From JAXGPP01 sp964436865 (GTDB lineage: Bacteria; Planctomycetota; Planctomycetia; Pirellulales; Thermoguttaceae), in contig CAYTFK010000384.1 in assembly GCA_964436865.1 (NCBI GenBank), positions 1 through 6,213 on the forward strand: a DNA stretch of 6,213 nt, written 5' to 3'. The notes under the pieces are model-generated. The model made no database searches, had not been told where the DNA came from, and worked only from the letters and a program-made list of their open reading frames with translations. Positions 1-6,118 of this stretch are shown here, one piece after another (position 1 is the first letter of the stretch; each line of letters starts with the position of its first letter). Made by a program: the position numbers and the translations under genes.

Positions 1-99
1 GACACCGTGGCCGCGATCAGCGGTGGGGACGCAAACGAGCTGTGGAGCGGAGATGCCTTCTATCACGGTGCTCTGACCGGAGTGAGCCTCACCTGGTGA
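1..99 (+). CDS. C-terminal end of an unrecognised protein (5' partial)
   Basis: Reading frame 1 is open from the window edge for 32 codons and stops at TGA 97-99. The tail reads as an ordinary protein with mixed Gly/Ala/Asp content and ends in YHGALTGVSLTW. The alternating hydrophobic ending could be a beta strand, for example in a lectin-like or beta-sandwich domain, but it is too short to assign a family. The other two + frames are less protein-like, and frame 2 meets a stop within the same stretch. The symporter downstream has its own promoter, so this gene is probably a separate transcription unit. The start and most of the gene lie outside the window. Confidence 0.4.
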   Translation, partial: DTVAAISGGDANELWSGDAFYHGALTGVSLTW

Positions 100-141
100 G
101 GCCACCGCGAAAACCACAGGGGCCACCGCTTTGAACCCAGG
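100..141. repeat. Imperfect 21-bp tandem duplication
   Basis: Units 100-120 and 121-141 are directly adjacent. Both begin GGCCACCGC and end CAGG, and by eye they share 15 of 21 positions. The array begins at the base after the upstream stop codon. Twenty-one bp is two helical turns, which would place both copies on the same DNA face, so a protein-binding site is possible. With only two diverged units, chance or an old slippage event is at least as likely. Confidence 0.3.
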
Positions 142-161
142 CGGTCGCACCCGTCTGGATT

Positions 162-200
162 GCACTTCTGAGTGCGTGCCGGCGCGCTTACGTTAGCGCC
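162..200. other. Two small inverted repeats in tandem
   Basis: GCACT-TCTG-AGTGC (162-175) is a perfect 5-bp stem with a 4-base loop. Six bases on, GGCGC-GCTTACGTTA-GCGCC (181-200) is a 5-bp GC stem with a 10-base loop. They lie between the upstream stop and the symporter promoter. Neither is followed by a T run, so they are not a typical intrinsic terminator. They could slow or end read-through from the upstream gene, or act as operators. The stems are short, so this is weak support. Confidence 0.25.
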
Positions 201-333
201 CCATGCTCTGAGCCGCCCACATCACCGTGGGACCGTGCACCTTGCACTTCAAGGCCGTCCGCGCCAGGTGACGCGAGAAACTTCCTCGTCAAAGCCGCAG
301 CGGGCGGTGAACTGCGCGGCTGCGGGGGGAAAC

Positions 334-362
334 TTGTGGCCGCGGTGACGGTCATTTATAAT
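334..362 (+). promoter_or_regulatory. Sigma-70-like promoter for the symporter gene
   Basis: A perfect -10 hexamer TATAAT sits at 357-362. Exactly 17 bp upstream is TTGTGG (334-339), which matches the first three bases of TTGACA. Transcription would begin near 369, giving a leader of about 39 bases with a GAGG ribosome site at 396-399 before ATG 408. An exact TATAAT is rare in DNA this GC-rich, and its place just before a well-led gene supports the call. Strict dependence on a sigma-70-type factor is inferred. Confidence 0.55.
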
Positions 363-395
363 CCGGCCAAACCGTCACAACCGCCCACTGGAAAC

Positions 396-399
396 GAGG
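396..399 (+). promoter_or_regulatory. Ribosome binding site of the symporter
   Basis: GAGG lies 8 bases before ATG 408. It decides the start against the in-frame GTG at 336. That GTG is preceded by a G-rich run (325-329), but it lies within the -35 box, upstream of the predicted transcript start. Confidence 0.55.
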
Positions 400-407
400 T
401 TGCGCCC

Positions 408-2168
408 ATGAACGGCCTGGACTGGATCGTCATCGTCCTCTATTTCAGCGCGGTGCTGGGAATCGCCTGGTGGGTGACGCGGCAAGCCAAGGACACGGCC
501 GACGATTACTTCCTCGCCGGGCGGAACCTGGGCTGGTTCATCGTCGCGGCTTCAATCTTCTCGTCGAACATCGGTTCCGAGCATCTCGTGGGTCTGGCCG
601 GATCGGGTTGCACCGACGGAGTGGCGATGGCCCACTACGAACTCCACGCCTGGTGCCTGCTGGTGCTGGCCTGGGTATTCGTGCCGTTCTACATGCGGTC
701 GATGGTTTACACCATGCCCGAATTCCTCGAGCGGCGGTTCTCGCCTTCGGCGCGGTGGGTGCTGTCGATCATCTCGCTGGTGGCATACGTGGTGACCAAG
801 ATCGCGGTCGGCATTTTCGCCGGCGGAATTGTCTTTGCCGTGCTCCTGCCGGAGATCAATCTCGACATCGGCTTCATGGTTCTCAACTCGTTTTGGATCG
901 GTTCGGTGGCGGTGATCGTGCTCACCGGCCTGTACACGGTGGTCGGCGGTCTGCGGGCGGTGGCCTACACCGACACCTTCCAGACCGTCGTATTCATCAT
1001 CGGATCGGCGATGGTCACGGTGTTCGGCCTGATCGAACTGGGTGGATGGGAGCAACTCAAGGCCCAGTGCGGGCCGGAGATGTTCAACCTCTGGCGGCCG
1101 CTGGTTCCTGCCGGCATGGAAGCAACCTGGCAGCCGGTCAAAGAAACGGGCCGCATCGCCTGGTACTTCAACGACAAGTTCCCGTGGCTGGGCATGCTGT
1201 TCTGCGCCCCGATCGTCGGGCTCTGGTACTGGTGCACCGACCAGTACATCGTCCAGCGTGCGTTGGCGGCGCCGAACGAGCGCGTGGCCCGGCGCGGGAG
1301 CATTGCCGCGGCGTTCATGAAGCTGTTGCCGGTGTTTATCTTCATCATTCCGGGCATGATCTGCTTCGCGCTGGCCAAACAGGGCTACGCCGGCCTGGAG
1401 CACGTGGTCGAGAACGGCCGGGCCGTCCGCGACCACAGCCAGGCTGCTTTCCCGTTGATGGTGAAGGCTGTGCTGCCGATGGGCCTGCGTGGACTGGTCG
1501 TCGCCGGTCTGCTCTCCGCCTTGATGAGCTCGCTGGCCGGCGTGTTCAACGCCTGTTCGACCCTCTTCACCATGGACCTCTACCAGAAATTCCGGCCCCG
1601 CGCCAGCCAGGCGCAATTGGTCTGGATCGGCCGGGTAGCCACCACCGTGATGGTCGTCATCGGCCTGTTGTGGATCCCCGTGATCCAGGGCCAGAAGGGG
1701 CTCTACTTCTATCTCCAGGCGGTCCAGGGATACCTCGCACCGCCGATCTTCGCCGTTTTCTTCCTGGGCGTGTTCTTCAAGCGACTCAACGGCCCCGGTT
1801 GCCTCGCCGCCCTGGTGATCGGCTTCCTGATGGGCGTCTTCCGCCTGGCGATCGACACCCCCGTGCTCCTCGGCCTGGAAGGCTATCGGCAGGGCTATGA
1901 ACCGGGTACGTTCCTGTGGATCGTCAACAATATCTACTTCCAATACTACAGCGTGCTGATCTGCCTCGTCTCGGCGGCAGTGATGATTGCCGTGAGTTAC
2001 GCCACGCCTGCCCCTTCCGAGGAGCGGCTCCACGGTCTGACGTTTGCCACGCTCAGCGACGAGCACCGCCGGCATTCGCGGGCCAGTTGGAACGCGCTGG
2101 ACGTGCTGGCGTCGGCCGCGGTACTGGTGATGATCCTGGCCGCTTACGTTTATTTCCGTGGATTCTGA
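408..2168 (+). CDS. SGLT-type sodium/sugar symporter (SSS family)
   Basis: This encodes a 586-residue inner-membrane transporter of the solute:sodium symporter family, expected to import a sugar using the Na+ gradient. About 14 hydrophobic helices are visible, from residues 4-22 to a last one near 563-583, as in SGLT proteins. Family landmarks seen are DDYFLAGR, SSNIGSEH, YTMPEF, GGLRAVAYTD, WYWCTDQ, KLLPVF, SALMSSLAG followed by STLFTMDLY, and LAPPIFAVFFLGVF. Residues aligning with the hSGLT1 sugar site (from memory: N78, H83, E102, Y290, W291, K321, Q457) are all kept as N54, H59, E78, Y274, W275, K305 and Q437. The Na2-site serine pair is S374/S375, and an Asp matching hSGLT1 D204 is D189. 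ATG 408 is chosen because the mature family begins at MNGLDWIVIVLYF, a GAGG site precedes it, and the promoter lies between it and the upstream GTG. The ceramidase-like gene follows 40 bases later, probably in the same operon. The exact sugar is unknown; myo-inositol or another polyol cannot be excluded. Confidence 0.93.
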   Translation: MNGLDWIVIVLYFSAVLGIAWWVTRQAKDTADDYFLAGRNLGWFIVAASIFSSNIGSEHLVGLAGSGCTDGVAMAHYELHAWCLLVLAWVFVPFYMRSMVYTMPEFLERRFSPSARWVLSIISLVAYVVTKIAVGIFAGGIVFAVLLPEINLDIGFMVLNSFWIGSVAVIVLTGLYTVVGGLRAVAYTDTFQTVVFIIGSAMVTVFGLIELGGWEQLKAQCGPEMFNLWRPLVPAGMEATWQPVKETGRIAWYFNDKFPWLGMLFCAPIVGLWYWCTDQYIVQRALAAPNERVARRGSIAAAFMKLLPVFIFIIPGMICFALAKQGYAGLEHVVENGRAVRDHSQAAFPLMVKAVLPMGLRGLVVAGLLSALMSSLAGVFNACSTLFTMDLYQKFRPRASQAQLVWIGRVATTVMVVIGLLWIPVIQGQKGLYFYLQAVQGYLAPPIFAVFFLGVFFKRLNGPGCLAALVIGFLMGVFRLAIDTPVLLGLEGYRQGYEPGTFLWIVNNIYFQYYSVLICLVSAAVMIAVSYATPAPSEERLHGLTFATLSDEHRRHSRASWNALDVLASAAVLVMILAAYVYFRGF

Positions 2169-2194
2169 AGTGGCTGAGCCCAGCCGCCGAGCGT

Positions 2195-2201
2195 AAAGGA
2201 G
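2195..2201 (+). promoter_or_regulatory. Ribosome binding site of the ceramidase-like gene
   Basis: AAAGGAG ends 7 bases before ATG 2209 but only 2 bases before the out-of-frame ATG at 2204. The spacing selects 2209, whose product has a signal peptide and family motifs. Confidence 0.65.
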
Positions 2202-2208
2202 CCATGCG

Positions 2209-3645
2209 ATGGCTATGCGAACTGCCCTTGTCACTGCAATCGCCGGATTCTGCCTGGTTCATGCGATCGCGTCGGCGGGCGAACTGCCCCAACGGGTGCT
2301 TCGCGCGGGGGCTTATGCGATCGATATCTCTCCCAAGCAGTTGCCCGTGCTCGTCAACGGCGGGTTCACCGAACGGCTGGCCGACAAAGTCGTCGACCCG
2401 CTTCACGCCCGGTGCCTGGTGCTCGACGATGGCAGCGGTCCGATCGCCATCGCGGTGGTTGATAGCTGCGTGATCCCCTTGGAACTGCAGGAGGAAGCCA
2501 AGCGCCTGGCCCATGAGAAGACGGGGATTCCCGTCGAGCGAATGTTGATTTCGGCGACACATTCGCACTCCTGCCCGGCGGTGATGAGCGTACTCGGCAC
2601 CCCGCGCGACGAGCCCTATTCGGCGTGGCTCCCGGGAAAGATTGCCGAGGGCATTGCGGCAGCCAAGGCCCGGCTCGCGCCGGCGCGGATCGGTTGGGCG
2701 GTGGGCAAGGATCCGAAGAACGTCTTCTGCCGCCGCTTTCGCATGAAGCCGGGCACCGCCGCCACCAATCCCTTCAGCGGCACGGCCAATGACCAGGCGC
2801 AGATGAACCCCGGCCATCAGAATCCCAATGCCATCGAGCGGACCGGTCCGGCCGATACCGATGTCTCGGTCGTTTCCGTACAGACGGCTGACGGCAAGCC
2901 GCTGGCCGTGCTGGGCAACTACTCGACCCATTACGCCGGTGCGCCGGCAATCTCGGCCGACTACTTCGGCGTGTTTGCCCGGCGGATCAAGGAACTGGTC
3001 GGCGGCGGCGACGAATTCGTGGGCATCATGTCCAACGGCACCAGCGGCGACGCCAACTGTCTCGATTTCGTCAATCCGCCGCGGCAGTTCGACTACCTCA
3101 GCGTCGGCGAGGATACCGCTCAGGCGGCCTATCAGGCCTACCAGACAATCAAGTACTACGACTGGGCGCCGGTGGTGATGGCCGAGACGCGGCTTGCTCT
3201 TGGCGTCCGCAAACCAAAGCCGGAAGAAGTGGCCGCCGCCAAGGAATTCCTCGCCGGTCTCGCGGGGCGCAAACCGCAGAGCATCCCCGAGGTTTACGCC
3301 CTCGAAACACTGTACATGGATGAGATGCCCTCCATCCGAGAACTGAAGCTCCAGGCGATCCGCCTCGGCGAGTTGGGGATTGTGGCCATGCCCTGCGAGG
3401 TCTATGGCAGCACCGGCCTGGCAATCAAGGCCCGGAGCCCGCTCAAGCCGACGTTCAGTATCGAGCTGGCCAACGGTTACGACGGCTATCTGCCGCCGCC
3501 CGAGCAGCATGCCTTGGGGGGCTATACTACCTGGCGGGCGCGAAGCAGTTGCCTGGAAGTGGAAGCCGAGCCGAAGATTCTCGCGGCGGTCTTGACGCTG
3601 CTTGAGGAAGTGGCCAGCGATCGCCGCGACGAGGCCCTGATCGCA
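2209..3645 (+). CDS. Secreted neutral/alkaline ceramidase-like hydrolase (3' end lost in gap)
   Basis: 479 residues are visible before the N run. A signal peptide is clear: Arg at residue 4, a hydrophobic core (about 6-21) and an ASA-G cleavage site near 23/24, so the product is exported. The rest matches the catalytic domain of the neutral/alkaline non-lysosomal ceramidase family, zinc amidases that cut the N-acyl bond of ceramide. Visible motifs are ISATHSHSCPA (H118, H120), NYSTHYAG (H241), MSNGTSGDAN (275-283 region), MPCEVYGSTG (E397) and NGYDGYLPPPE (Y424, Y427). These agree in order with the His, His, Glu and Tyr zinc ligands known in Pseudomonas ceramidase; which Tyr is the ligand I cannot say. 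Family members with an Ig-like C-terminal domain are much longer. This looks like the short single-domain form often seen in planctomycetes, so perhaps only a few residues are missing. True substrate is uncertain, as most such homologues are untested. It lies 40 bases after the symporter, probably in one operon. Confidence 0.85.
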
Positions 3646-3745
3646 NNNNNNNNNNNNNNNNNNNNNNNNNNNNNNNNNNNNNNNNNNNNNNNNNNNNNNN
3701 NNNNNNNNNNNNNNNNNNNNNNNNNNNNNNNNNNNNNNNNNNNNN
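3646..3745. other. Assembly gap (100 Ns)
   Basis: Exactly 100 undetermined bases, the usual placeholder for a join of unknown length. The ceramidase-like gene enters in frame 1 and the peptidase gene leaves in frame 2, consistent with two different genes. The missing DNA must contain the stop of the first, and the start, signal and propeptide (if any) of the second. Whole genes could also be hidden here. Any reading frame drawn through the Ns is artificial. Confidence 0.97.
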
Positions 3746-4498
3746 TGCGTGACCGCTGATGCCTTGCCTGCCGACCGGCAAGCCGCTGTGGAGGCGATCG
3801 TGACCAACTCGGCCGTCGATCTGCGTCCCAACCTGGAACGCTGGGGGCTCGAGCGCCGTTCGCAGGGAAGCCGCGGCACCTGTTCGGTGTTCACCGTGAC
3901 CGGTGCGCTGGAGTACGCTCTGGCCTCTCGCCGCGGACGCGGCACTGAGCTGAGCGTCGAGTTCCTCAACTGGGCATCCAACGATGTGACGGGCGAGGCG
4001 AATGACGGAGGGTTCTTCTCCGATCTCTGGAAAGGCTTCGTTCGTCACGGGATTTGTACCGAGGCCGAGTGCCCCTACCGCGAGGCTTTCGATGCCCGCC
4101 TGCGTCCCAGCGATCGCGCCTTCGATCACGCGCGAGGACTGCGGGCGGCGGGTTTCCAATTGCACTGGATCAAGCCCTGGGATGTGACCACCGGCCTGAC
4201 CGACGCGGAGTTCGCGGCAATCAAGGCCACGCTGCGGCGCCAGTGGCCGGTGTGCGGCGGGTTCCGCTGGCCGAAAGACGTGAAGTGGAACGACGGTGTG
4301 CTCGGGATGGCGCCGCCGGAGGGAGTCTACGACGGGCATAGCGTGCTGTTGGTCGGCTACCGCGACGACCCCGATCAACCCGGCGGCGGAGTATTCCTCA
4401 TCCGCAACTCGGGCCGCGGCCTGGCCGATGCCGCGATGTCCTACGAGTACGTGCGGGCCTACATGAACGACGCCCTGTGGATCGAGTCCGGGCAGTAA
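3746..4498 (+). CDS. Papain-family (C1) cysteine peptidase (5' partial)
   Basis: The frame is already open at the gap edge, so the GTG at 3749 is not a trustworthy start. Counting from it, 249 residues remain and form a near-complete C1 peptidase domain. They show the oxyanion Gln and nucleophile in RRSQGSRGTCSVF (Q39, C45), LSVEFLNWASN (68-78), GICTEAECPY, the catalytic His in DGHSVLLVGY (H197), the Asn in FLIRNSGRG (N220), and a YEYVRAYMNDALWI tail. All four catalytic positions are present, so it should be an active endopeptidase. The surroundings differ from papain. The usual CGSCWAF is RGTCSVF, losing the first disulfide Cys and the Trp after the nucleophile, and NSWG is NSGRG. Similar bacterial C1 domains exist in planctomycetes. 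Any signal peptide or inhibitory propeptide would lie in the gap, so location is unknown. The gene ends 42 bases from the convergent DUF1080 gene. Confidence 0.83.
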   Translation, partial: CVTADALPADRQAAVEAIVTNSAVDLRPNLERWGLERRSQGSRGTCSVFTVTGALEYALASRRGRGTELSVEFLNWASNDVTGEANDGGFFSDLWKGFVRHGICTEAECPYREAFDARLRPSDRAFDHARGLRAAGFQLHWIKPWDVTTGLTDAEFAAIKATLRRQWPVCGGFRWPKDVKWNDGVLGMAPPEGVYDGHSVLLVGYRDDPDQPGGGVFLIRNSGRGLADAAMSYEYVRAYMNDALWIESGQ

Positions 4499-4540
4499 TT
4501 CCCGCCGCCGCGGCCGAAGATGCGCCTGACGCCGGCGGTT

Positions 4541-5272
4541 CTACTTCAGCTCCCGCAGCCTGATATCCTTGAAACGGATGAGCAGTTCACCACCGGGATG
4601 GATCTGCAGGCCAATGTGTCCGCAGAGCCCTACATTGCGGCTGCGATGGACGTCGTCGTCCAACCGGCCCGCGCCGTCGTAGTCGGCCACGGTTACACCG
4701 TTGACCACAGTCGTGATACGGGTGCCGCGGCAGACGATGCGGATCTCGTTCCAGCGGTCGGCGTCGTCGGCATGCTGCCACTTCCAGCCGGCGGGAGCAT
4801 GTTCCGGCTTGGCGTTGGCGGGCTTCCCTACGTCGGGCCACAGCCATACCTGCACTCCGCGGGTCTCGTCGTAGATGAAACCTGTCCGCCACGGCCCTGG
4901 AGGATTGATGTCGACCTGCGGGCCGTCGAGCCAGCCGGCCGCGTCGTCGTAACGGCTGCGAAGCTGGATGCCGCTGTTGCCTGTGCTTGTCGACAACGTC
5001 TGCACTTTCATCGCCAGTTCGAAATCGCCGTACTCCTTTTCCGTCAATAGCCAGATGTAATGATGGTCGCTGCCAGGCGGTGTTTCCGCAGTGATTGTTC
5101 CGTTATCGACCTTCCAGTAGCCCGCCTTGTCGCGGTCTGCCGGCCGGCATTTCACCATCCAGCCGCTGAGGTCGCGGCCGTTGAAGAGGTCCGTCCACTC
5201 ACCCTCGTCGGCATTCGCGCTGACAGAAGCCAGCGCGAAGGTCAGCAGCAACGCAGTCCGTGAGGCGTTCAT
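4541..5272 (-). CDS. Secreted DUF1080 / 3-keto-disaccharide hydrolase domain protein
   Basis: This encodes a 243-residue protein with an N-terminal signal peptide (Arg 5, hydrophobic 7-17, cut at about ANA-DE, residue 22) and one DUF1080 domain, a concanavalin-like beta sandwich named in Pfam as 3-keto-disaccharide hydrolase. Landmarks in order are WTDLFNGRDLSGW (26-38), YWKVDNGTI (52-60), YGDFELAMKV (81-90), STGNSGIQLRS (96-106), DGPQVDINPP (116-125), RWNEIRIVCRG (173-183), VVNGVTVADY (189-198), GHIGLQIHPGGELLIRFKDI (218-237), and the typical RLREL end. The length is normal for a single-domain member. Start 5272 is preferred over the in-frame ATG at 5305 because AGGAG lies 8 bases upstream and the signal peptide begins there. 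It follows the SDR gene by 39 bases on the same strand and is probably co-transcribed. The family is very expanded in planctomycetes, and most members have no tested substrate, so hydrolysis of a 3-keto-glycoside is a family-level inference. Confidence 0.88.
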   Translation of the reverse strand: MNASRTALLLTFALASVSANADEGEWTDLFNGRDLSGWMVKCRPADRDKAGYWKVDNGTITAETPPGSDHHYIWLLTEKEYGDFELAMKVQTLSTSTGNSGIQLRSRYDDAAGWLDGPQVDINPPGPWRTGFIYDETRGVQVWLWPDVGKPANAKPEHAPAGWKWQHADDADRWNEIRIVCRGTRITTVVNGVTVADYDGAGRLDDDVHRSRNVGLCGHIGLQIHPGGELLIRFKDIRLRELK

Positions 5273-5276
5273 TGGA

Positions 5277-5285
5277 TCTTCTCCT
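5277..5285 (-). promoter_or_regulatory. Ribosome binding site of the DUF1080 gene
   Basis: On the - strand this reads AGGAGAAGA, with AGGAG 8 bases before the ATG at 5272. It is the strongest ribosome site in the window. It lies inside the reading frame of the longer alternative from 5305, which argues against that start. Confidence 0.7.
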
Positions 5286-5311
5286 GGTTTGCTTACGCGC
5301 AGCACATTGCC

Positions 5312-6118
5312 TCAGAACCCGATGCTCGCGCCGCCGTCGACGGGCAGCACCACACCGGTGATGAACCTGGCGGCCGGCGAGGAAAGATAAACGGCCGCCA
5401 TTCCCACGTCGTCCGGATCGCCAAACCGGCCCATCGGCGTACGGGCAAGGATCTTCTGCTTGCGGGCCGGGTCGCCCGCCATCGCCTTCCGGGTGATGTC
5501 GGTATCGAACCACCCGGGGGCGATCGCGTTCACGCGGACGCCATGCGGTGACAGCTCGGTGGCCATCGCGCGGACCATTCCCACATAGGCGCTCTTTGCG
5601 GCGCTATAGGCCACCACCAGCGGGATGCCGAACAGCGACGTCATCGATGCGATGAACAGGATCGAGCCCGTGCCGCGCTCGATCATGCCGGGAGCCACGG
5701 CGCGGCTCAGGGCATGGGCGCCGAGTACGTGCGTTGTGAGCACCTTGAGGAACTCCTCCTCGGTCGTCTCGACCGCCGGTTTCTTCAAGTGCACGCCGGC
5801 ATTGTTTACGAGGATGGTGATCGTCCCGAACCGCTCAGCGCATTGCTCGACCAGGACAGACGCCATGGAGAGCTTTGTCACGTCGTGCTGGAGGTAGCCG
5901 GCCTGCGGCCCGATATCGCTCGCCGCCTGGCGGAGCGTCTCCTCGCGGCGTCCGGCGAGGATCACGCGGGCGCCAGCGGCCACCATGCACCGAGCCATCG
6001 CCAGCCCCAATCCCGAGCCGCCGCCGGTTATCAGGGCCAACTGGCCGTCGAGGCGGAAGCCGCACGGGCGGCCCGACAAACCGCAGGCCGCTGGGGAGCA
6101 CTCATCGGAAGACGCCAT
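5312..6118 (-). CDS. Classical SDR-family NAD(P)-dependent oxidoreductase
   Basis: This encodes a 268-residue cytoplasmic short-chain dehydrogenase. The Rossmann cofactor motif TGGGSGLG is at 31-38, NNAG at 105-108, the catalytic Ser at S158 (FIASMTS), YSAAK at Y171/K175, and the usual APGWFDTDIT and TGVVLPVDGGASIGF segments close the fold. Overall it resembles the FabG/gluconate 5-dehydrogenase/KduD branch, which acts on sugar acids or 3-oxoacyl groups, but the substrate cannot be read from sequence. R57 after the second strand (LAGRREE) hints at NADP(H) preference. The Asn of the usual Asn-Ser-Tyr-Lys tetrad appears as H130 (LTTHVLGAH). Start 6118 has GAGG 8 bases upstream. A GTG at 6163 in frame has no purine-rich leader. 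The first 20 residues are a Cys/Gly-rich extension before the domain. It is the first gene of a likely two-gene unit with the DUF1080 protein. Confidence 0.9.
   Translation of the reverse strand: MASSDECSPAACGLSGRPCGFRLDGQLALITGGGSGLGLAMARCMVAAGARVILAGRREETLRQAASDIGPQAGYLQHDVTKLSMASVLVEQCAERFGTITILVNNAGVHLKKPAVETTEEEFLKVLTTHVLGAHALSRAVAPGMIERGTGSILFIASMTSLFGIPLVVAYSAAKSAYVGMVRAMATELSPHGVRVNAIAPGWFDTDITRKAMAGDPARKQKILARTPMGRFGDPDDVGMAAVYLSSPAARFITGVVLPVDGGASIGF

Larger units (their letters stand above)
100..407. other. Non-coding stretch upstream of the symporter
   Basis: No convincing gene lies between the upstream stop at 99 and the symporter ATG at 408. The stretch holds a 21-bp imperfect tandem repeat (100-141), two small inverted repeats (162-175 and 181-200), a 9-base direct repeat TTGCACTTC (160-168 and 242-250) and a sigma-70-like promoter (334-362). 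The reading frame of the symporter stays open back to a GTG at 336. That extension overlaps the promoter and lacks conserved content, so I treat it as untranslated. I see no T-rich terminator for the upstream gene. Confidence 0.6.

Noticed and set aside
470..1900. 476-codon + strand frame inside the symporter
   Set aside because: Arg/Gly/Pro/His-rich product with no domain; an out-of-frame shadow of the symporter.
552..2234. Long open frame of 560 codons on the - strand, antisense to the symporter
   Set aside because: It lies opposite a strongly conserved transporter. The product is rich in His, Arg, Glu, Asp and Gln with no recognisable domain, as expected of a shadow frame in GC-rich DNA.
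1916..2473. 185-codon + strand frame bridging symporter and ceramidase-like genes
   Set aside because: It overlaps both recognised genes out of frame, and the ATG at 2204 within it is only two bases from the Shine-Dalgarno sequence.
3646..3745. Fusion of ceramidase-like and peptidase domains into one protein
   Set aside because: The flanking frames differ across the 100-N placeholder and the true gap length is unknown; two separate genes is the simpler reading.
2053..3981. 642-codon - strand frame running through the Ns
   Set aside because: It crosses a gap of unknown length, overlaps three recognised genes and has no family motif.
3527..4378. 283-codon - strand frame across the gap
   Set aside because: It also crosses the Ns and is antisense to the peptidase and the end of the ceramidase-like gene.
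4499..4540. Possible two-way terminator between the convergent genes (CCGCCG 4502-4507 with CGGCGG 4533-4538)
   Set aside because: The stem is only 6 bp with a 25-base loop and no T run, and GC-rich DNA yields such pairs by chance. The short convergent spacer would be a sensible place for a terminator, but the sequence does not show one.
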